44,971 bases of DNA from a virus: positions 12,719 through 57,689 of the IMG/VR virus record IMGVR_UViG_3300001460_004689; one strand, given 5' to 3'. Under the pieces are notes generated by a model. That model made no database searches and was not told the origin of the DNA. It saw only the letters and a list, made by a program, of their open reading frames with translations. Shown piece by piece: positions 8,524-17,810 of the stretch. The position numbers and the translations under genes are program-made. Position 1 is the first letter of the stretch. Each line of letters starts with the position of its first letter.

Positions 8524-9934
8524 TCACGCTCGTTGTAGTCAGTTTGATAATCCTCTGTACGAATGTTTAAGTCCAATGGATTTGTTATTGCCTAGAACAG
8601 GAAGCCACAGTGCTTTAAATTTAGATATACTAAGTGACGACTTTAATAAAGCATTAGGAGATATGGACTGGGGTAAAGCATATGATCTCAGACCTAATAT
8701 GCCAGACAATCATCATATACTAGACTATGATGAAAATATGCAACAAATAAAAAGCTACGAGTACCCAAGTAAAGAATATGTTTTAAATGTTATACAAATA
8801 AGAATAGATAGACTCAAACTAATAGACGATTGGTGTGTTAAAGTTATGAGATATCACGGATTAAAACAACACCATTTAGAACAGTTGTTAAATATCAGTG
8901 ACAATACTATTAAGTTACAACGTAAGAGCAAGGTGGATCAATGTGTTAGTCAATATCTTGCAACATACAACAACATTTGGCACAATGCACAAGGTGAAGA
9001 GGTACTTAGTATAGACTATGAATTATTTAGAGGTATAGTTCAAGAGACAACCAAAGATGATATATGGACCAGTTCATTTGACCATATTACTACTGAGTAC
9101 TATGAAGATTTAGATTTGTCAACCAGTAACTGGCAAAAAAACAATATACAAGTTGACTATGATAGACAAATATGTTCTAATATAGTTAATACATTCTTAG
9201 ACAAACAAGGCCAAGCAATGAATATAAGCGAATCATTTGAAAAAGAATTACTAAACACCGACTGGAGCTCATACTATGATATAGTATCCGATACTGGATA
9301 TCTCAAATCAATCACAACCAGTATGGACTATTGGCAAGTGCATATGAAAGCACTTGATAAAATAGGTATTAATGTTATGAGTAAAGATATTCAATGGCTT
9401 GATATTGGTGTGTGGTTTGGTGTAATGCCTTATATTATGCAAAAGTTAGGATTTACTAATATAGATACTACAGATTGTTACAATCACAGAACTTCACTTG
9501 ACGGTGAGTTTCAGCAACTGTGGAAACTGTTTAATTTAAATCCACAAGAACTAGAAGTGTTGCCTCAACAAGATTTTAAACTAAACAAAAAATATGATTT
9601 AATTACAATATTTAAAAGTAATTTATATTGGAAAACACAAGACGTAATACATTATGATGGCAAAACATTAAACAGAGAATGGCAAACACAGGGCAAAGAC
9701 GACAAGCATCATACTTACTTTACTGTTTACGATAAACACGATTGGGATATAGTGTTTAGAAGTTTAAGAAAACATCTCAACCCTGGTGGTGTTGCTGTTA
9801 TAAATCCTGAACCTTGGGTATATGATAGTTTTGAAAATCTCAGTGAAACAAAGCAATGGTTAGAAAAGACTGGAGTTTATAAAGAAGATTATAAACTAAA
9901 TGAACTTTCAAATTACCTAGTGGTTAACCCGTGA
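8486..9934 (+). CDS. Sulfotransferase-like P-loop domain fused to SAM methyltransferase
   Basis: 482 aa. The N-terminus ILISTPRAGSHA (4-15) looks like a sulfotransferase-type phosphate-binding loop (PRSGS/PRAGS), and a second PRTGSHS follows at about 36-42. The C-terminal third is a class I methyltransferase: WLDIGVWFGVMPYIMQKLGF (about 303-322), NIDTTDCYN, KYDLITIFKSN and LNPGGVAVINPEPW. The product would modify a glycan or glycoside by methylation and possibly sulfation. It overlaps the previous gene by 38 bp and ends in a GTGA junction with the next. The methyltransferase half is well supported, the sulfotransferase half less so because the 3'-phosphate-binding Ser region is not clear. Confidence 0.65.
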   Translation: MRTILISTPRAGSHARCSQFDNPLYECLSPMDLLLPRTGSHSALNLDILSDDFNKALGDMDWGKAYDLRPNMPDNHHILDYDENMQQIKSYEYPSKEYVLNVIQIRIDRLKLIDDWCVKVMRYHGLKQHHLEQLLNISDNTIKLQRKSKVDQCVSQYLATYNNIWHNAQGEEVLSIDYELFRGIVQETTKDDIWTSSFDHITTEYYEDLDLSTSNWQKNNIQVDYDRQICSNIVNTFLDKQGQAMNISESFEKELLNTDWSSYYDIVSDTGYLKSITTSMDYWQVHMKALDKIGINVMSKDIQWLDIGVWFGVMPYIMQKLGFTNIDTTDCYNHRTSLDGEFQQLWKLFNLNPQELEVLPQQDFKLNKKYDLITIFKSNLYWKTQDVIHYDGKTLNREWQTQGKDDKHHTYFTVYDKHDWDIVFRSLRKHLNPGGVAVINPEPWVYDSFENLSETKQWLEKTGVYKEDYKLNELSNYLVVNP

Positions 9935-10824
9935 CTTATTATATTGCAGGCAATAGAGGACTGGTAGGAAAGTATTATACTGAGTATAAACAAGCTCATG
10001 GTGGTAATACTAGTACAACAGACTATACACATTACCTAAGCACATATACAGATATACTACAAAAGAATCCTACACATGTTGTTATCAATGCCGCAACTGT
10101 TGGAGGATTACAAGAAGATTTGGATCGCAGTAGTGAACTAATGTTGCGTAATTTGAAAATACAAAACAATATATTCGAAGTGTGTATGGAAGCAGGTATA
10201 CAAAATTTATTACTGCAAGGCAGTACATGTAGCTATCCACTAGTGGGTGATCAGCCTTTTGTTGAGGAACAACTAATGTCAGGTCAACCACATGAAGGTT
10301 ACTTGACCACAGCGTTACCCAAGTTGGTAGGCATGTATCAGTGTAGAGCTATAAACCAAGAACGTAACTATTGTTGGCGCACAGCTATCAATACAAACAT
10401 GTTTGGTCCTGGTGACCGTGTAGGTGAACATGCACATGTAATTGGTGCATTAATGCAAAAGTTTGTAGACGCAGTGCGTAATGATCACACCGAAGTAGAA
10501 ATATGGGGTAGCGGTAATCAAAGCAGAGACATACTATACATCAAAGATGCAGTAAGAGCAATGGATATTATTCTCAACAACAAAAAGTATGATACTGTAA
10601 ATGTTGCCAGCGGTGTAGAGATTACAATTAAACAACTTGCTGAAACATTAAAAACAATAAGCGGTTTCAAAGGTAGACTATGGTATAACACAGACAGACC
10701 AGAAGGCATTAAAAACAGAGCTATCTGTAACAAACGTTTGCAGTCACTGGGTTGGCAACCTGAATACACAGTTGAAGATGCACTAACAGAAACATACGAA
10801 TGGTATTACAATGTTAGAACCTAA
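9931..10824 (+). CDS. GDP-L-fucose synthase-like SDR epimerase/reductase
   Basis: 297 aa with a GTG start (GTGA overlap). Extended SDR: AGNRGLVG (NADP binding, compare GHRGMVG of WcaG), INAATVGG, LLQGSTCSYP, NTNMFGPGD, HAHVIGALMQKFVDA, IWGSGNQSRDILYIKDAVRAM. These segments align with GDP-4-keto-6-deoxymannose epimerase/reductase. The epimerisation Cys (C100 in STCSYP) and His (about H169, HVIGA) are present, as are Ser98 and Lys131. The Tyr of the YxxxK pair, however, is Thr127 (codon ACA at 10309), so reduction may be altered. Sits between sugar methyltransferase and aminotransferase genes. Confidence 0.8.
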   Translation: MTYYIAGNRGLVGKYYTEYKQAHGGNTSTTDYTHYLSTYTDILQKNPTHVVINAATVGGLQEDLDRSSELMLRNLKIQNNIFEVCMEAGIQNLLLQGSTCSYPLVGDQPFVEEQLMSGQPHEGYLTTALPKLVGMYQCRAINQERNYCWRTAINTNMFGPGDRVGEHAHVIGALMQKFVDAVRNDHTEVEIWGSGNQSRDILYIKDAVRAMDIILNNKKYDTVNVASGVEITIKQLAETLKTISGFKGRLWYNTDRPEGIKNRAICNKRLQSLGWQPEYTVEDALTETYEWYYNVRT

Positions 10825-13009
10825 TGAACTTGTCCAAGATGTTGATAGATACTGTATTTTGTTAATTGGAAAACCTAGTTTTGTAGGAACAAAATTTTGG
10901 TGCGAACACACAGTACAAGCTCTTAAAAAAAATGTCGAAACGTTGGGGAAACCGGTAGATGTGATATCCATAATATGGAAAACAGATTCAGGATGGGCTG
11001 GTAATAACCGAACTATAATTTCAGGTTTTTTTCCTTTGGAAGACACTGATCACCCTTATGGTTCAGATGAATTTTGTAAACAACTACAACTTATGTTACA
11101 TGATGAAAAAACTTTTACAGGTACAATTAAAGTAAAACCTGATTTAGAAGAATATCTCAGAGAGCAATTTGATTTTGTTGACACATTTACAACTTATTAT
11201 GTAGACTACTATGATATAGTAAAACGTTTGCGAAAAGAGTACAACAAAGATATTATTCATAATCCAGGATGGCAAATACAATATTATCAATTGACTGAAG
11301 CATATAGACTGAATCCTGATATGTTTGATAGGTATACCAAAGATAGCTTTATTTTAAAACTAAGATATGATAATTTTTTTAGATTTGGATTGAAACAGCA
11401 AAATTGTTTATTAGAATATTACGCTAGTAAATTAAATGAATATAAATTCAAACTACACCCAACTGAGTTGGATATAGCTTCACGTTGTCCAAATATTCTA
11501 TTAGAAAAACCAGAGGATAATAATCACCAATGGCATAGTAGTAACACATCTATCATTGCAGGAAAACAATTTTGGATATCAGATATGATGATAGGATTTG
11601 ATGGCGATGGAATAAAAACTTTAGTCAAAAACTATGAGCAGTGGACAAAACAAACCACAAATGGATATAATCGTAATTTTGTAAAAAATGAACACGAAGT
11701 AAACATGCATAAACTACATGACAAAATAGACTCTAATCTTGGTGAATTTACAGCCCATAGGCACTTAACAGAATTTTTGTTTGATTATAATTACAACATA
11801 CATTTTACTCCTAGGGCGGCACAAAATATTGCAAGAACACCAGAAGCTCACAATGGTCTTTATGATACCCACAGACGAAAATGGTACGATTACACAGAAG
11901 ATCAAATAGAAAAGCTACATTACTATTTCAGAGGAGAAAAAAGGATGACACCTAACAGTCATATGAACCCAGTTTACGGTGTTGATGAACGCAATAGTGT
12001 TAAAGAATATATCAACAGTGATGGCTGGATTATGGAACACACCAAGACCAGAGAAATGGAGCAAATGATTTGTGACTATACTGGTGCTAAACATGCACAC
12101 ATGGTTCCTAGTGCTACAATGGGATTGTTACTAGCAAGCATGTTGGCTGATGTAAAAAAAGATGAACATTTTAATTGTCCTGCATACACACAAGCCGCTA
12201 CAGCAAATGGTGCTATACTAATGGGAGGTATACCTAATTTTTGTGATGTTGAACCCGAAGCTTACACCATTGATTGGGAACATGTTACACAAAGAGTTGT
12301 ATTTGTTACCAGTATAAATGGCAGAACAACTGATTCATATGCTGAAGATATTAAACGTCACAGAGATGCTGGACACTTTGTTATTGAAGATGCCGCACAA
12401 GCGTTAGGCAGTTGGCACAAAGATTGGCATGTAGGTACTTTTGGTGATGTAGGTATTTTTAGTTTTGGTGCTCCTAAAATTATTACTACAGGACAAGGCG
12501 GTTGTATAATCACTAACAGTGAGGAGATAAGTGAACGCATACATGCTATAAAGAACTTTGGACGTACAGTGGGTGTAGGAGAAACATACAATGTAATGGG
12601 AATGAATTTTAAATTTACTGATTTACAAGCAAGTTTTGGGATAGCACAAATGCGTAGATTACCCGAAGTAGTAAAACGTAAAAAGCAAATATACCAAAGG
12701 TATGTGGATAACCTTAAAGGATATGTAGAATTTATTAATACTGATTTAACTACAGTAACTCCAACTTACCCTGAAATAATTGTAAGTCGCAGAGACGAAC
12801 TAGCAGAACACTTGCGTAAGCACAACATTGGGTGTAGAGCAGTTTACGATAGTTTAAGTAATCAACCATATCACAGTCAGTGGGCAATTCCAACTCCAGT
12901 AACAGACAAAGTAGCTGAGACTGGTTTACAATTACCCGGACAAGCAGATTTATCAAATTATGACATTGATGAAATATCTAATGTTATACTTGACTTTTAT
13001 AAACTTTAA
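10811..13009 (+). CDS. Glycosyltransferase-like domain fused to DegT/DnrJ/EryC1 aminotransferase
   Basis: 732 aa. The C-terminal part (about 395-732) is a PLP-dependent sugar aminotransferase of the DegT family: VPSATMGLLLAS, VIEDAAQALGS and SFGAPKIITTGQGG with the PLP Lys at about 556. The N-terminal ~390 residues resemble the protein at 14278-15327: an early CILLIGKPSF strand, LKLRYDNFFRFG matching YRQRYDLLLQPR, and a late FLFDYNYNIHFT matching FSLQYNYTIHHAG. That unit looks like a phage glycosyltransferase-like (WavE-type) domain. The fusion would couple making an amino sugar to its transfer. ATG start overlaps the upstream gene by 14 bp; the 3' end overlaps the convergent SDR by 26 bp. 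Confidence 0.78.
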   Translation: MLEPNELVQDVDRYCILLIGKPSFVGTKFWCEHTVQALKKNVETLGKPVDVISIIWKTDSGWAGNNRTIISGFFPLEDTDHPYGSDEFCKQLQLMLHDEKTFTGTIKVKPDLEEYLREQFDFVDTFTTYYVDYYDIVKRLRKEYNKDIIHNPGWQIQYYQLTEAYRLNPDMFDRYTKDSFILKLRYDNFFRFGLKQQNCLLEYYASKLNEYKFKLHPTELDIASRCPNILLEKPEDNNHQWHSSNTSIIAGKQFWISDMMIGFDGDGIKTLVKNYEQWTKQTTNGYNRNFVKNEHEVNMHKLHDKIDSNLGEFTAHRHLTEFLFDYNYNIHFTPRAAQNIARTPEAHNGLYDTHRRKWYDYTEDQIEKLHYYFRGEKRMTPNSHMNPVYGVDERNSVKEYINSDGWIMEHTKTREMEQMICDYTGAKHAHMVPSATMGLLLASMLADVKKDEHFNCPAYTQAATANGAILMGGIPNFCDVEPEAYTIDWEHVTQRVVFVTSINGRTTDSYAEDIKRHRDAGHFVIEDAAQALGSWHKDWHVGTFGDVGIFSFGAPKIITTGQGGCIITNSEEISERIHAIKNFGRTVGVGETYNVMGMNFKFTDLQASFGIAQMRRLPEVVKRKKQIYQRYVDNLKGYVEFINTDLTTVTPTYPEIIVSRRDELAEHLRKHNIGCRAVYDSLSNQPYHSQWAIPTPVTDKVAETGLQLPGQADLSNYDIDEISNVILDFYKL

Positions 13010-13880
13010 TTAAATTTTGTATACCTTGGTCTAGTGTTTCTGTAGCAGTAAAACCCAAGTTCTTAATTTTTGTATAATCAACAAAATAGTTTCTACCATC
13101 TTGGTCATGTTCTAATGTAGTATTGTTTTCATAAGTCCAAGCGGGTATATGCTTTCGTATTGTTTCGCATATTTCTAGTTTAGTATGGTTAAGTGTTTCG
13201 TCACCCACATTCCAAATCTCATCACGCATTTGGTCGTGTTTTTCTATAGCCCAAGCAAATGAGCGTACCAAATCGTTTATACTAATAAATGTTCTTTTGA
13301 AATGTCCTTCAAACAACACCATGTGTTCACCCATACAGGCTTTGCGTACAAAGTCGTTTATCAACAAGTCGTTGCGTAGTCTATTGCTAACACCAAATGC
13401 TGTCGCAGGTCTGAGTATTACAGCATTGCTATCCAGCATACGCTCACCTGCCAGTTTGTAGACACTATATGTGCTAATAGGATTGGTGTTTACCTGCTCG
13501 GTACATACACTATCTAGTGCTCCATACACACTGCCGGTACTTGCATACACAAAAGGTTTATCATCACTAGCTATAACTACTCTTTTAGTGCCTTCTACAT
13601 TAATTCTATACGCTAGGTCTGGTTCAGCGTTGCAAGCTGGAAAGCCAATTATACCAGCTAGGTGTACCACAGCATCAGCTTGTTTGAGTATAGGTTCAAC
13701 TTCAGGTGTACAAATGTCTACACAGTGTAGATTAAAGTTATCGTTGTCCACTATGTTTAGTACAGGTTCGATACCCCACTTGAGCCAGTCTATACAATCA
13801 ACAGTATGACCTTGACGTAAAAAATATTCACTGAGCCTACAGCCTATATAGCCGGCTCCTCCTGTTATTGCTATTCGCAT
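12984..13880 (-). CDS. NAD-dependent sugar epimerase/dehydratase (extended SDR)
   Basis: 298 aa. Start at 13880 gives MRIAITGGAGYIG directly; a longer frame exists but adds residues with no SDR counterpart. GGAGYIG binds NAD, CVDICT and VVHLAG follow, STGSVYG carries the catalytic Ser, and YSVYKLAGE is the YxxxK motif. RPATAFG and KRTFISINDLVRSFAWA fit UDP-glucose 4-epimerase/UDP-glucuronate decarboxylase relatives. Exact substrate is not determinable. Its start overlaps the stop of the cupin gene (13871-14245, same strand), forming a two-gene minus-strand operon that runs into the 3' end of the aminotransferase fusion. Confidence 0.85.
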   Translation of the reverse strand: MRIAITGGAGYIGCRLSEYFLRQGHTVDCIDWLKWGIEPVLNIVDNDNFNLHCVDICTPEVEPILKQADAVVHLAGIIGFPACNAEPDLAYRINVEGTKRVVIASDDKPFVYASTGSVYGALDSVCTEQVNTNPISTYSVYKLAGERMLDSNAVILRPATAFGVSNRLRNDLLINDFVRKACMGEHMVLFEGHFKRTFISINDLVRSFAWAIEKHDQMRDEIWNVGDETLNHTKLEICETIRKHIPAWTYENNTTLEHDQDGRNYFVDYTKIKNLGFTATETLDQGIQNLIKVYKSQV

Positions 13881-14245
13881 CTTGTTAATGGTTCCTTGCA
13901 TTTGTCCCAACGTTTAGTTAGCAGTGCTATCATTTTACAGTCGGCTGTAGGATAGAAAGTATGTGGAACATTCATTGGCAAATATATACAATCACCTGCA
14001 CTTACTGGAGTTACTAGTTCTTCACCTTTGGTAATTTCTGTATACACACCTTCACCTTCTACAAACATAATATATTCATCAAATTCTTTGTGATAGTGAT
14101 GTCCTCTGACCGCACCTTTTAGTGTAACTATATAGTTCCATTCTTTAATACTATCCTCTTCTGGCAAATAGGTTTGTATAATACCTCTGCCGTCTTTGAA
14201 AGTAACAGGATTTATTTGAGGATCTAACTTGATAATTCTTTGCAT
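13871..14245 (-). CDS. Cupin sugar isomerase/epimerase-like protein (WxcM/FdtA-like)
   Basis: 124 aa from ATG at 14245 (MQRIIKLDP). A longer start at 14260 exists, but the same promoter-ATG arrangement at 18117 favours 14245. Single cupin domain: GAVRGHHYHKEFDEYIMFVEGEG (metal/ligand His pair and Glu), then AGDCIYLPMNVPHTFYP. This pattern matches small cupins of nucleotide-sugar pathways such as FdtA-type 3,4-ketoisomerases and WxcM C-terminal domains. It likely rearranges a 4-keto sugar for the neighbouring SDR and aminotransferase. The promoter-like palindrome at 14244-14257 lies immediately upstream. Confidence 0.75.
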   Translation of the reverse strand: MQRIIKLDPQINPVTFKDGRGIIQTYLPEEDSIKEWNYIVTLKGAVRGHHYHKEFDEYIMFVEGEGVYTEITKGEELVTPVSAGDCIYLPMNVPHTFYPTADCKMIALLTKRWDKCKEPLTRCE

Positions 14246-14257
14246 AAATATATTTAT
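14242..14257. promoter_or_regulatory. Bidirectional T4-late-type promoter palindrome
   Basis: GCATAAATATATTTAT contains the perfect palindrome ATAAATATATTTAT (14244-14257), giving an ATAAATA late-type -10 element on each strand between divergent genes. On plus it would start transcription about 20 nt before the ATG at 14278. On minus it abuts the ATG at 14245, predicting a near-leaderless mRNA. The identical 16 bases occur at 18114-18129, also at a divergent junction. T4-like phages use TATAAATA for late transcription by the sigma factor gp55; use here is inferred. Confidence 0.65.
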
Positions 14258-14277
14258 CATTAACAGAGCATATAATT

Positions 14278-15327
14278 ATGGACTATAATAAGAAAAGAAA
14301 AATTGCAGTAGTACTAACTGGTGCTCCTAGAGCTGTGAGCCTGGATCTATGGCGCAAATGGGTGCCGGAAAACTTTGGTACTACACAAGGTGCCGAGATC
14401 CATATATTCATTTGTGCTAGTAATTATGATAGTGCTGACAGATACCTAGTAGGAGAAGATCCGAATCTAGCAGGATTGGATAAAGAACCTTACATAGACT
14501 ATAATGACCTAGAGAAAAGACGAAAAGCAAATAATTTACTCAATACGTTATTGATTGAAAGAGATAGTGATGGCTATGTTGTAAAAGGAAAGATACCTCT
14601 TAATAAATCCAAATGGGAAAAGTATCATCGTGAATGTTGGGCATGGGCTGATAGCCTAACTTTTGTTTATTGGGATAGTTATCAAATAAGCAAAGAAATG
14701 GCTGAACATTTTTCTGCACCTGTGCAAGACACCGCAACATGGCAAAATCAACATTTGCTATATGTTAGTGCTTATCATCAAAATAAAGAATTTTTTGATA
14801 GTTTAACAGCTGATGATATGGTATATAGACAACGATATGATTTACTACTCCAACCTCGATTTGATTTATGGGTATTTGCTGAAAAATTGTTTGACAAAGG
14901 CTATACAGACCTAGGATTTCAACTCAGTCCTAGAGTATTAGTACCTAAACTAAGTATTGTCAGAGGTAAGTTATGTGCAGATGATGTTTGGACTGCCTGG
15001 GATGGACCTGGTGCTATACTATTTGCTAACCAGTATGTGAACTATCTAAAACAAAAACAGGAACATTGGGATAAAGCTCCAGTAGACGAAAAAGAGTTAG
15101 GTGCAGATGGGGTTGATTGGCATATCCCAGAACAAAGTATTCCTGGATTTAGTTTGCAGTACAACTACACTATACATCATGCAGGGGGTCGGCAAGAATT
15201 AGGGACAGAATATTTCAGCAGAGGAGATGGAATAGATTTTCCAGAAGCAATAACTGACCAATACAGATACCATTGGTATGATTGGACAGAAGAAATGGTA
15301 CAGGAGATTAGACAGCAATGCAGTTAA
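14278..15327 (+). CDS. Glycosyltransferase-like protein (WavE-type), phage
   Basis: 349 aa, first gene of a plus-strand run downstream of the promoter palindrome, with only a weak AGAG upstream. N-terminal KIAVVLTGAPRAVSLDLWRKW and EIHIFICASNYDSAD, then VYRQRYDLLLQPRFDLW, a GPGAILFANQYVNYL stretch, and near the end HIPEQSIPGFSLQYNYTIHH. The RYD motif and arrangement resemble LPS/capsule synthesis proteins of the WavE type and the N-terminal part of the fusion at 10811-13009. Likely transfers a sugar onto a glycan; no donor can be named. Overlaps the RPE-like gene by 10 bp. Confidence 0.55.
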   Translation: MDYNKKRKIAVVLTGAPRAVSLDLWRKWVPENFGTTQGAEIHIFICASNYDSADRYLVGEDPNLAGLDKEPYIDYNDLEKRRKANNLLNTLLIERDSDGYVVKGKIPLNKSKWEKYHRECWAWADSLTFVYWDSYQISKEMAEHFSAPVQDTATWQNQHLLYVSAYHQNKEFFDSLTADDMVYRQRYDLLLQPRFDLWVFAEKLFDKGYTDLGFQLSPRVLVPKLSIVRGKLCADDVWTAWDGPGAILFANQYVNYLKQKQEHWDKAPVDEKELGADGVDWHIPEQSIPGFSLQYNYTIHHAGGRQELGTEYFSRGDGIDFPEAITDQYRYHWYDWTEEMVQEIRQQCS

Positions 15328-15926
15328 GTTTAAGTTATATATGTGATAGACCATACAATATCTATCAAAGCTACGAAAAGCTAAAGCCTCATTACGATAT
15401 GAGTGTACACATGGACTTTATGGATGGACACTTTGTTCCACGTTTGGGTGTGCATCCAGAAGCAGTAGACGAACTGAGTTATCCCAGCCACATCGACGCC
15501 CACTGTATGATAGCTAGTAACAACCCAGCATGGGACGACATACTACGCACACAAGCAGATGTTATATTTGCACACTACGAAAGTTTCCACAGTGAAACAG
15601 ATTGTGTTGACTTTTTGTCAAGAGATCCAAGACTAAAGCTAGCGTTCAAACCATATCATACTATAAAACAAATAGACACTATTTGCGATAGACTATCAGT
15701 TGATGAATTTTTATTAATGGCTTATGCTCCGGGTATCAAAGTACAAGATGCATACTACAACTTGGAAACACTAGAAGATACACAACGTCATGTTACAGTT
15801 GATGGGGGAGTTACAATAGACACAGTAAGACAGTTTAGAGAAGATCCCAAAGTAACACTGGTGGTAGGAAGTAAAGTATTGTTTAATGATAAATTTGAGG
15901 AGAACCTTGAGTGCCTAATCTCTTAA
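15318..15926 (+). CDS. Ribulose-phosphate 3-epimerase family protein
   Basis: 202 aa, near the usual ~220 aa. TIM-barrel pentose-5-phosphate 3-epimerase: VHMDFMDGHFVP with metal ligands H31 and D33 and the conserved MDG, then IDAHCMI (third metal His), and HVTVDGGVTIDTVRQF with the catalytic Asp, followed by LVVGSKVLF. All key residues are present, so an active epimerase is plausible on Ru5P or a related keto-sugar phosphate. It sits with a nucleotidyltransferase/kinase fusion, a SIS isomerase and an HAD phosphatase, which suggests production of an activated sugar rather than central metabolism. GTGs and ATGs overlap on both sides. Confidence 0.85.
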   Translation: MQLSLSYICDRPYNIYQSYEKLKPHYDMSVHMDFMDGHFVPRLGVHPEAVDELSYPSHIDAHCMIASNNPAWDDILRTQADVIFAHYESFHSETDCVDFLSRDPRLKLAFKPYHTIKQIDTICDRLSVDEFLLMAYAPGIKVQDAYYNLETLEDTQRHVTVDGGVTIDTVRQFREDPKVTLVVGSKVLFNDKFEENLECLIS

Positions 15927-17326
15927 TACCTTGCAGTGGTCCTGGCACCCGAAGTTCTGGATATACCAAATTTCACAAAACATTGAATCGAGTAGGTTCG
16001 TGTGCAGTAATAGATCATATTATTGCTAGCTACACTAACATTGACACAGTCTATGTAACTCTTGGATATCAAAGAGAACGTGTGCGTGAATACTTAACAC
16101 ATGCTGGTTACAATAACATAGAATTTATTGAAATAGACAACTGGAGCGAAGGGCAAATGTCTAGCTTTAGACAAATACCCGAACATGTATTTGATAGTCC
16201 GTTATATTACAACGCATGTGACAACTGGAGCGACCAGGTTCCTGCTGTACACGACAATACATTTTTTACATGCAATCCTTCTAACAGTTCATATTATGAT
16301 ACAGATGGTGATTTAGTTTACAGTGGCATAAGTTTTATGAAAGACAGTATGGACTATTATCGCATACTACAAGCCAGTACCCACAATAGGAATGATCTCT
16401 TAATAATGAAAGAGCTTGATACACTACAGCACCAAGAATTGGATACTTGGTATGATATAGGCAATCGAGAAAGTCGTGCTGGTACAGTTACACAATTTGA
16501 AGATGAGTTATTAGTTCTTGACAAGAACCATCAGGAAGTATACAAAGTAAACAATAGAATAATTAAATTATTCGATAATCCTACTACTATTAATTTAGAT
16601 AATAACACATTTCCACACCCCCAACCAGTAATGAGTACAGACACATCATTGAGTTATGAGTTTGTAGAAGGTGAAGTAAATCCTTATGGTGACAACTTTA
16701 CAAAATTTTGGAAGAATTTAGAGAATCTATGGACGTATTGTTTAACCAACAATTCCCCAACTGTTAATAAACAACTGTGGCAAGAGAAAACCTGGCGAAG
16801 GTTTGAGATGATGTGTAAGTCAGATGAAAAATATGCCGGAACGTTAAAAGTTAATGGAGTCGATATAGACTGTACTCGAACAATAGAAAATATTGATTGG
16901 GATATTCTTAATAATGGTATACTAGGACCTTGTCACGGTGACTTAACAATGGATAATATTATTGTCAATAAAGATAATATATACTATATAGATCATCGTG
17001 CTGGCGTAGTCAATGATATATTTTATGATATTTGTAAATTTTATCACAGTTTACATTTGCATACATTCAATTTAGAAAATTATCACTTGACAGAAACAGA
17101 TGATGGTTATACAATAAAACTATCACTTAGTGAAGAGGATGAACTTCGACTAAATCAGTTTCGCCTTAGTCCTATATATTGTCAGAACAAACGCAAGATA
17201 GAACTGGGTATTGGATGTATCTGGCTTAGTATGAGTCCTCTAAATGTTGACAAACAACTAAACAAGTTTCTGTTTTTGTCAGCTATACAACAGTTAAAAA
17301 AGTATGATACAACAGACAAAAAGTAA
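15911..17326 (+). CDS. Sugar nucleotidyltransferase-like domain fused to APH-like kinase
   Basis: 471 aa from a GTG start at 15911, overlapping the epimerase. The N-terminus LLIPCSGPGTRSSGYTKFHK (4-23) is a variant of the GxGTR..P/TK signature of sugar-1-phosphate nucleotidyltransferases. NWSEGQMSSF and a possible metal-binding ACDNWSD follow. The C-terminal half has the aminoglycoside-phosphotransferase/choline-kinase loop CHGDLTMDN (about 340-348) and YYIDHRAG (about 357-364). The protein could phosphorylate a sugar at C1 and then activate it with an NTP, like separate HddA/HddC-type steps. Overlaps the SIS gene by 23 bp. Confidence 0.75.
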   Translation: MPNLLIPCSGPGTRSSGYTKFHKTLNRVGSCAVIDHIIASYTNIDTVYVTLGYQRERVREYLTHAGYNNIEFIEIDNWSEGQMSSFRQIPEHVFDSPLYYNACDNWSDQVPAVHDNTFFTCNPSNSSYYDTDGDLVYSGISFMKDSMDYYRILQASTHNRNDLLIMKELDTLQHQELDTWYDIGNRESRAGTVTQFEDELLVLDKNHQEVYKVNNRIIKLFDNPTTINLDNNTFPHPQPVMSTDTSLSYEFVEGEVNPYGDNFTKFWKNLENLWTYCLTNNSPTVNKQLWQEKTWRRFEMMCKSDEKYAGTLKVNGVDIDCTRTIENIDWDILNNGILGPCHGDLTMDNIIVNKDNIYYIDHRAGVVNDIFYDICKFYHSLHLHTFNLENYHLTETDDGYTIKLSLSEEDELRLNQFRLSPIYCQNKRKIELGIGCIWLSMSPLNVDKQLNKFLFLSAIQQLKKYDTTDKK

Positions 17327-17810
17327 CTTTGAACAAACATGGATTAGCTATGTAAACGAGCTTAATAATACTGATAACGAAGTTGCGATTATCAGTGAGA
17401 TTAAACGTGCAAATCGTATCGTGTTTATTGCTAAAGGCAGAGTTGGGCTAGCAACTAAAATGTTTATGCAACGACTCAGCCAAATGGGTTACACAGTAAG
17501 TCACAGTGAAGACTTACTAATAACTCCTATAGATGAAAATGATCTAGCAGTGTTTGTAACAGCAAGTGGATCAACACTGAGCAGTCTGGCATACACAATG
17601 GTAGCAACAAATGCAGGATGTCGAACAATGGCTATTACATTTAATCCTGACGGAGCAATATGTAAACAGTGCGACAACATAGTAAGTTATCCACAACCTA
17701 AAACACAAGGCTTGATGAAAAGCTACCATGAGATAGGATTCATTTATATATTTGAAAAAATTATCAGTTTGCTTCCACAGGATCAATTTGTTCATACAAA
17801 CTTTGAGTAA
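17304..17810 (+). CDS. SIS-domain phosphosugar isomerase
   Basis: 168 aa, a complete single SIS domain: RIVFIAKGRVGLATKMFMQRLSQMGY, then SEDLLITPIDENDLAVFVTASGSTLSSLAY, GCRTMAITFNPDG and a final CDNIVSYP. The GRVGLATKMFMQRL segment resembles the G-R-S-G-L-V-A-K-x-F-A-x-R-L of 6-phospho-3-hexuloisomerases, and SGSTLSS is the phosphate-binding Ser/Thr loop. It would isomerise an aldose/ketose phosphate feeding the kinase/nucleotidyltransferase upstream. Convergent with the HAD gene, with a 47-bp 3' overlap. Confidence 0.82.
   Translation: MIQQTKSNFEQTWISYVNELNNTDNEVAIISEIKRANRIVFIAKGRVGLATKMFMQRLSQMGYTVSHSEDLLITPIDENDLAVFVTASGSTLSSLAYTMVATNAGCRTMAITFNPDGAICKQCDNIVSYPQPKTQGLMKSYHEIGFIYIFEKIISLLPQDQFVHTNFE

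Noticed and set aside
12984-13009. Terminator between convergent genes
   Set aside because: The genes overlap by 26 bp and no hairpin with a U-run was seen; the same holds at 17764-17810 and 44811-44831.
13471-13809. Plus-strand open frame of 112 codons
   Set aside because: Antisense to the SDR epimerase gene whose motifs are clear; low-complexity Ser/Thr-rich product.
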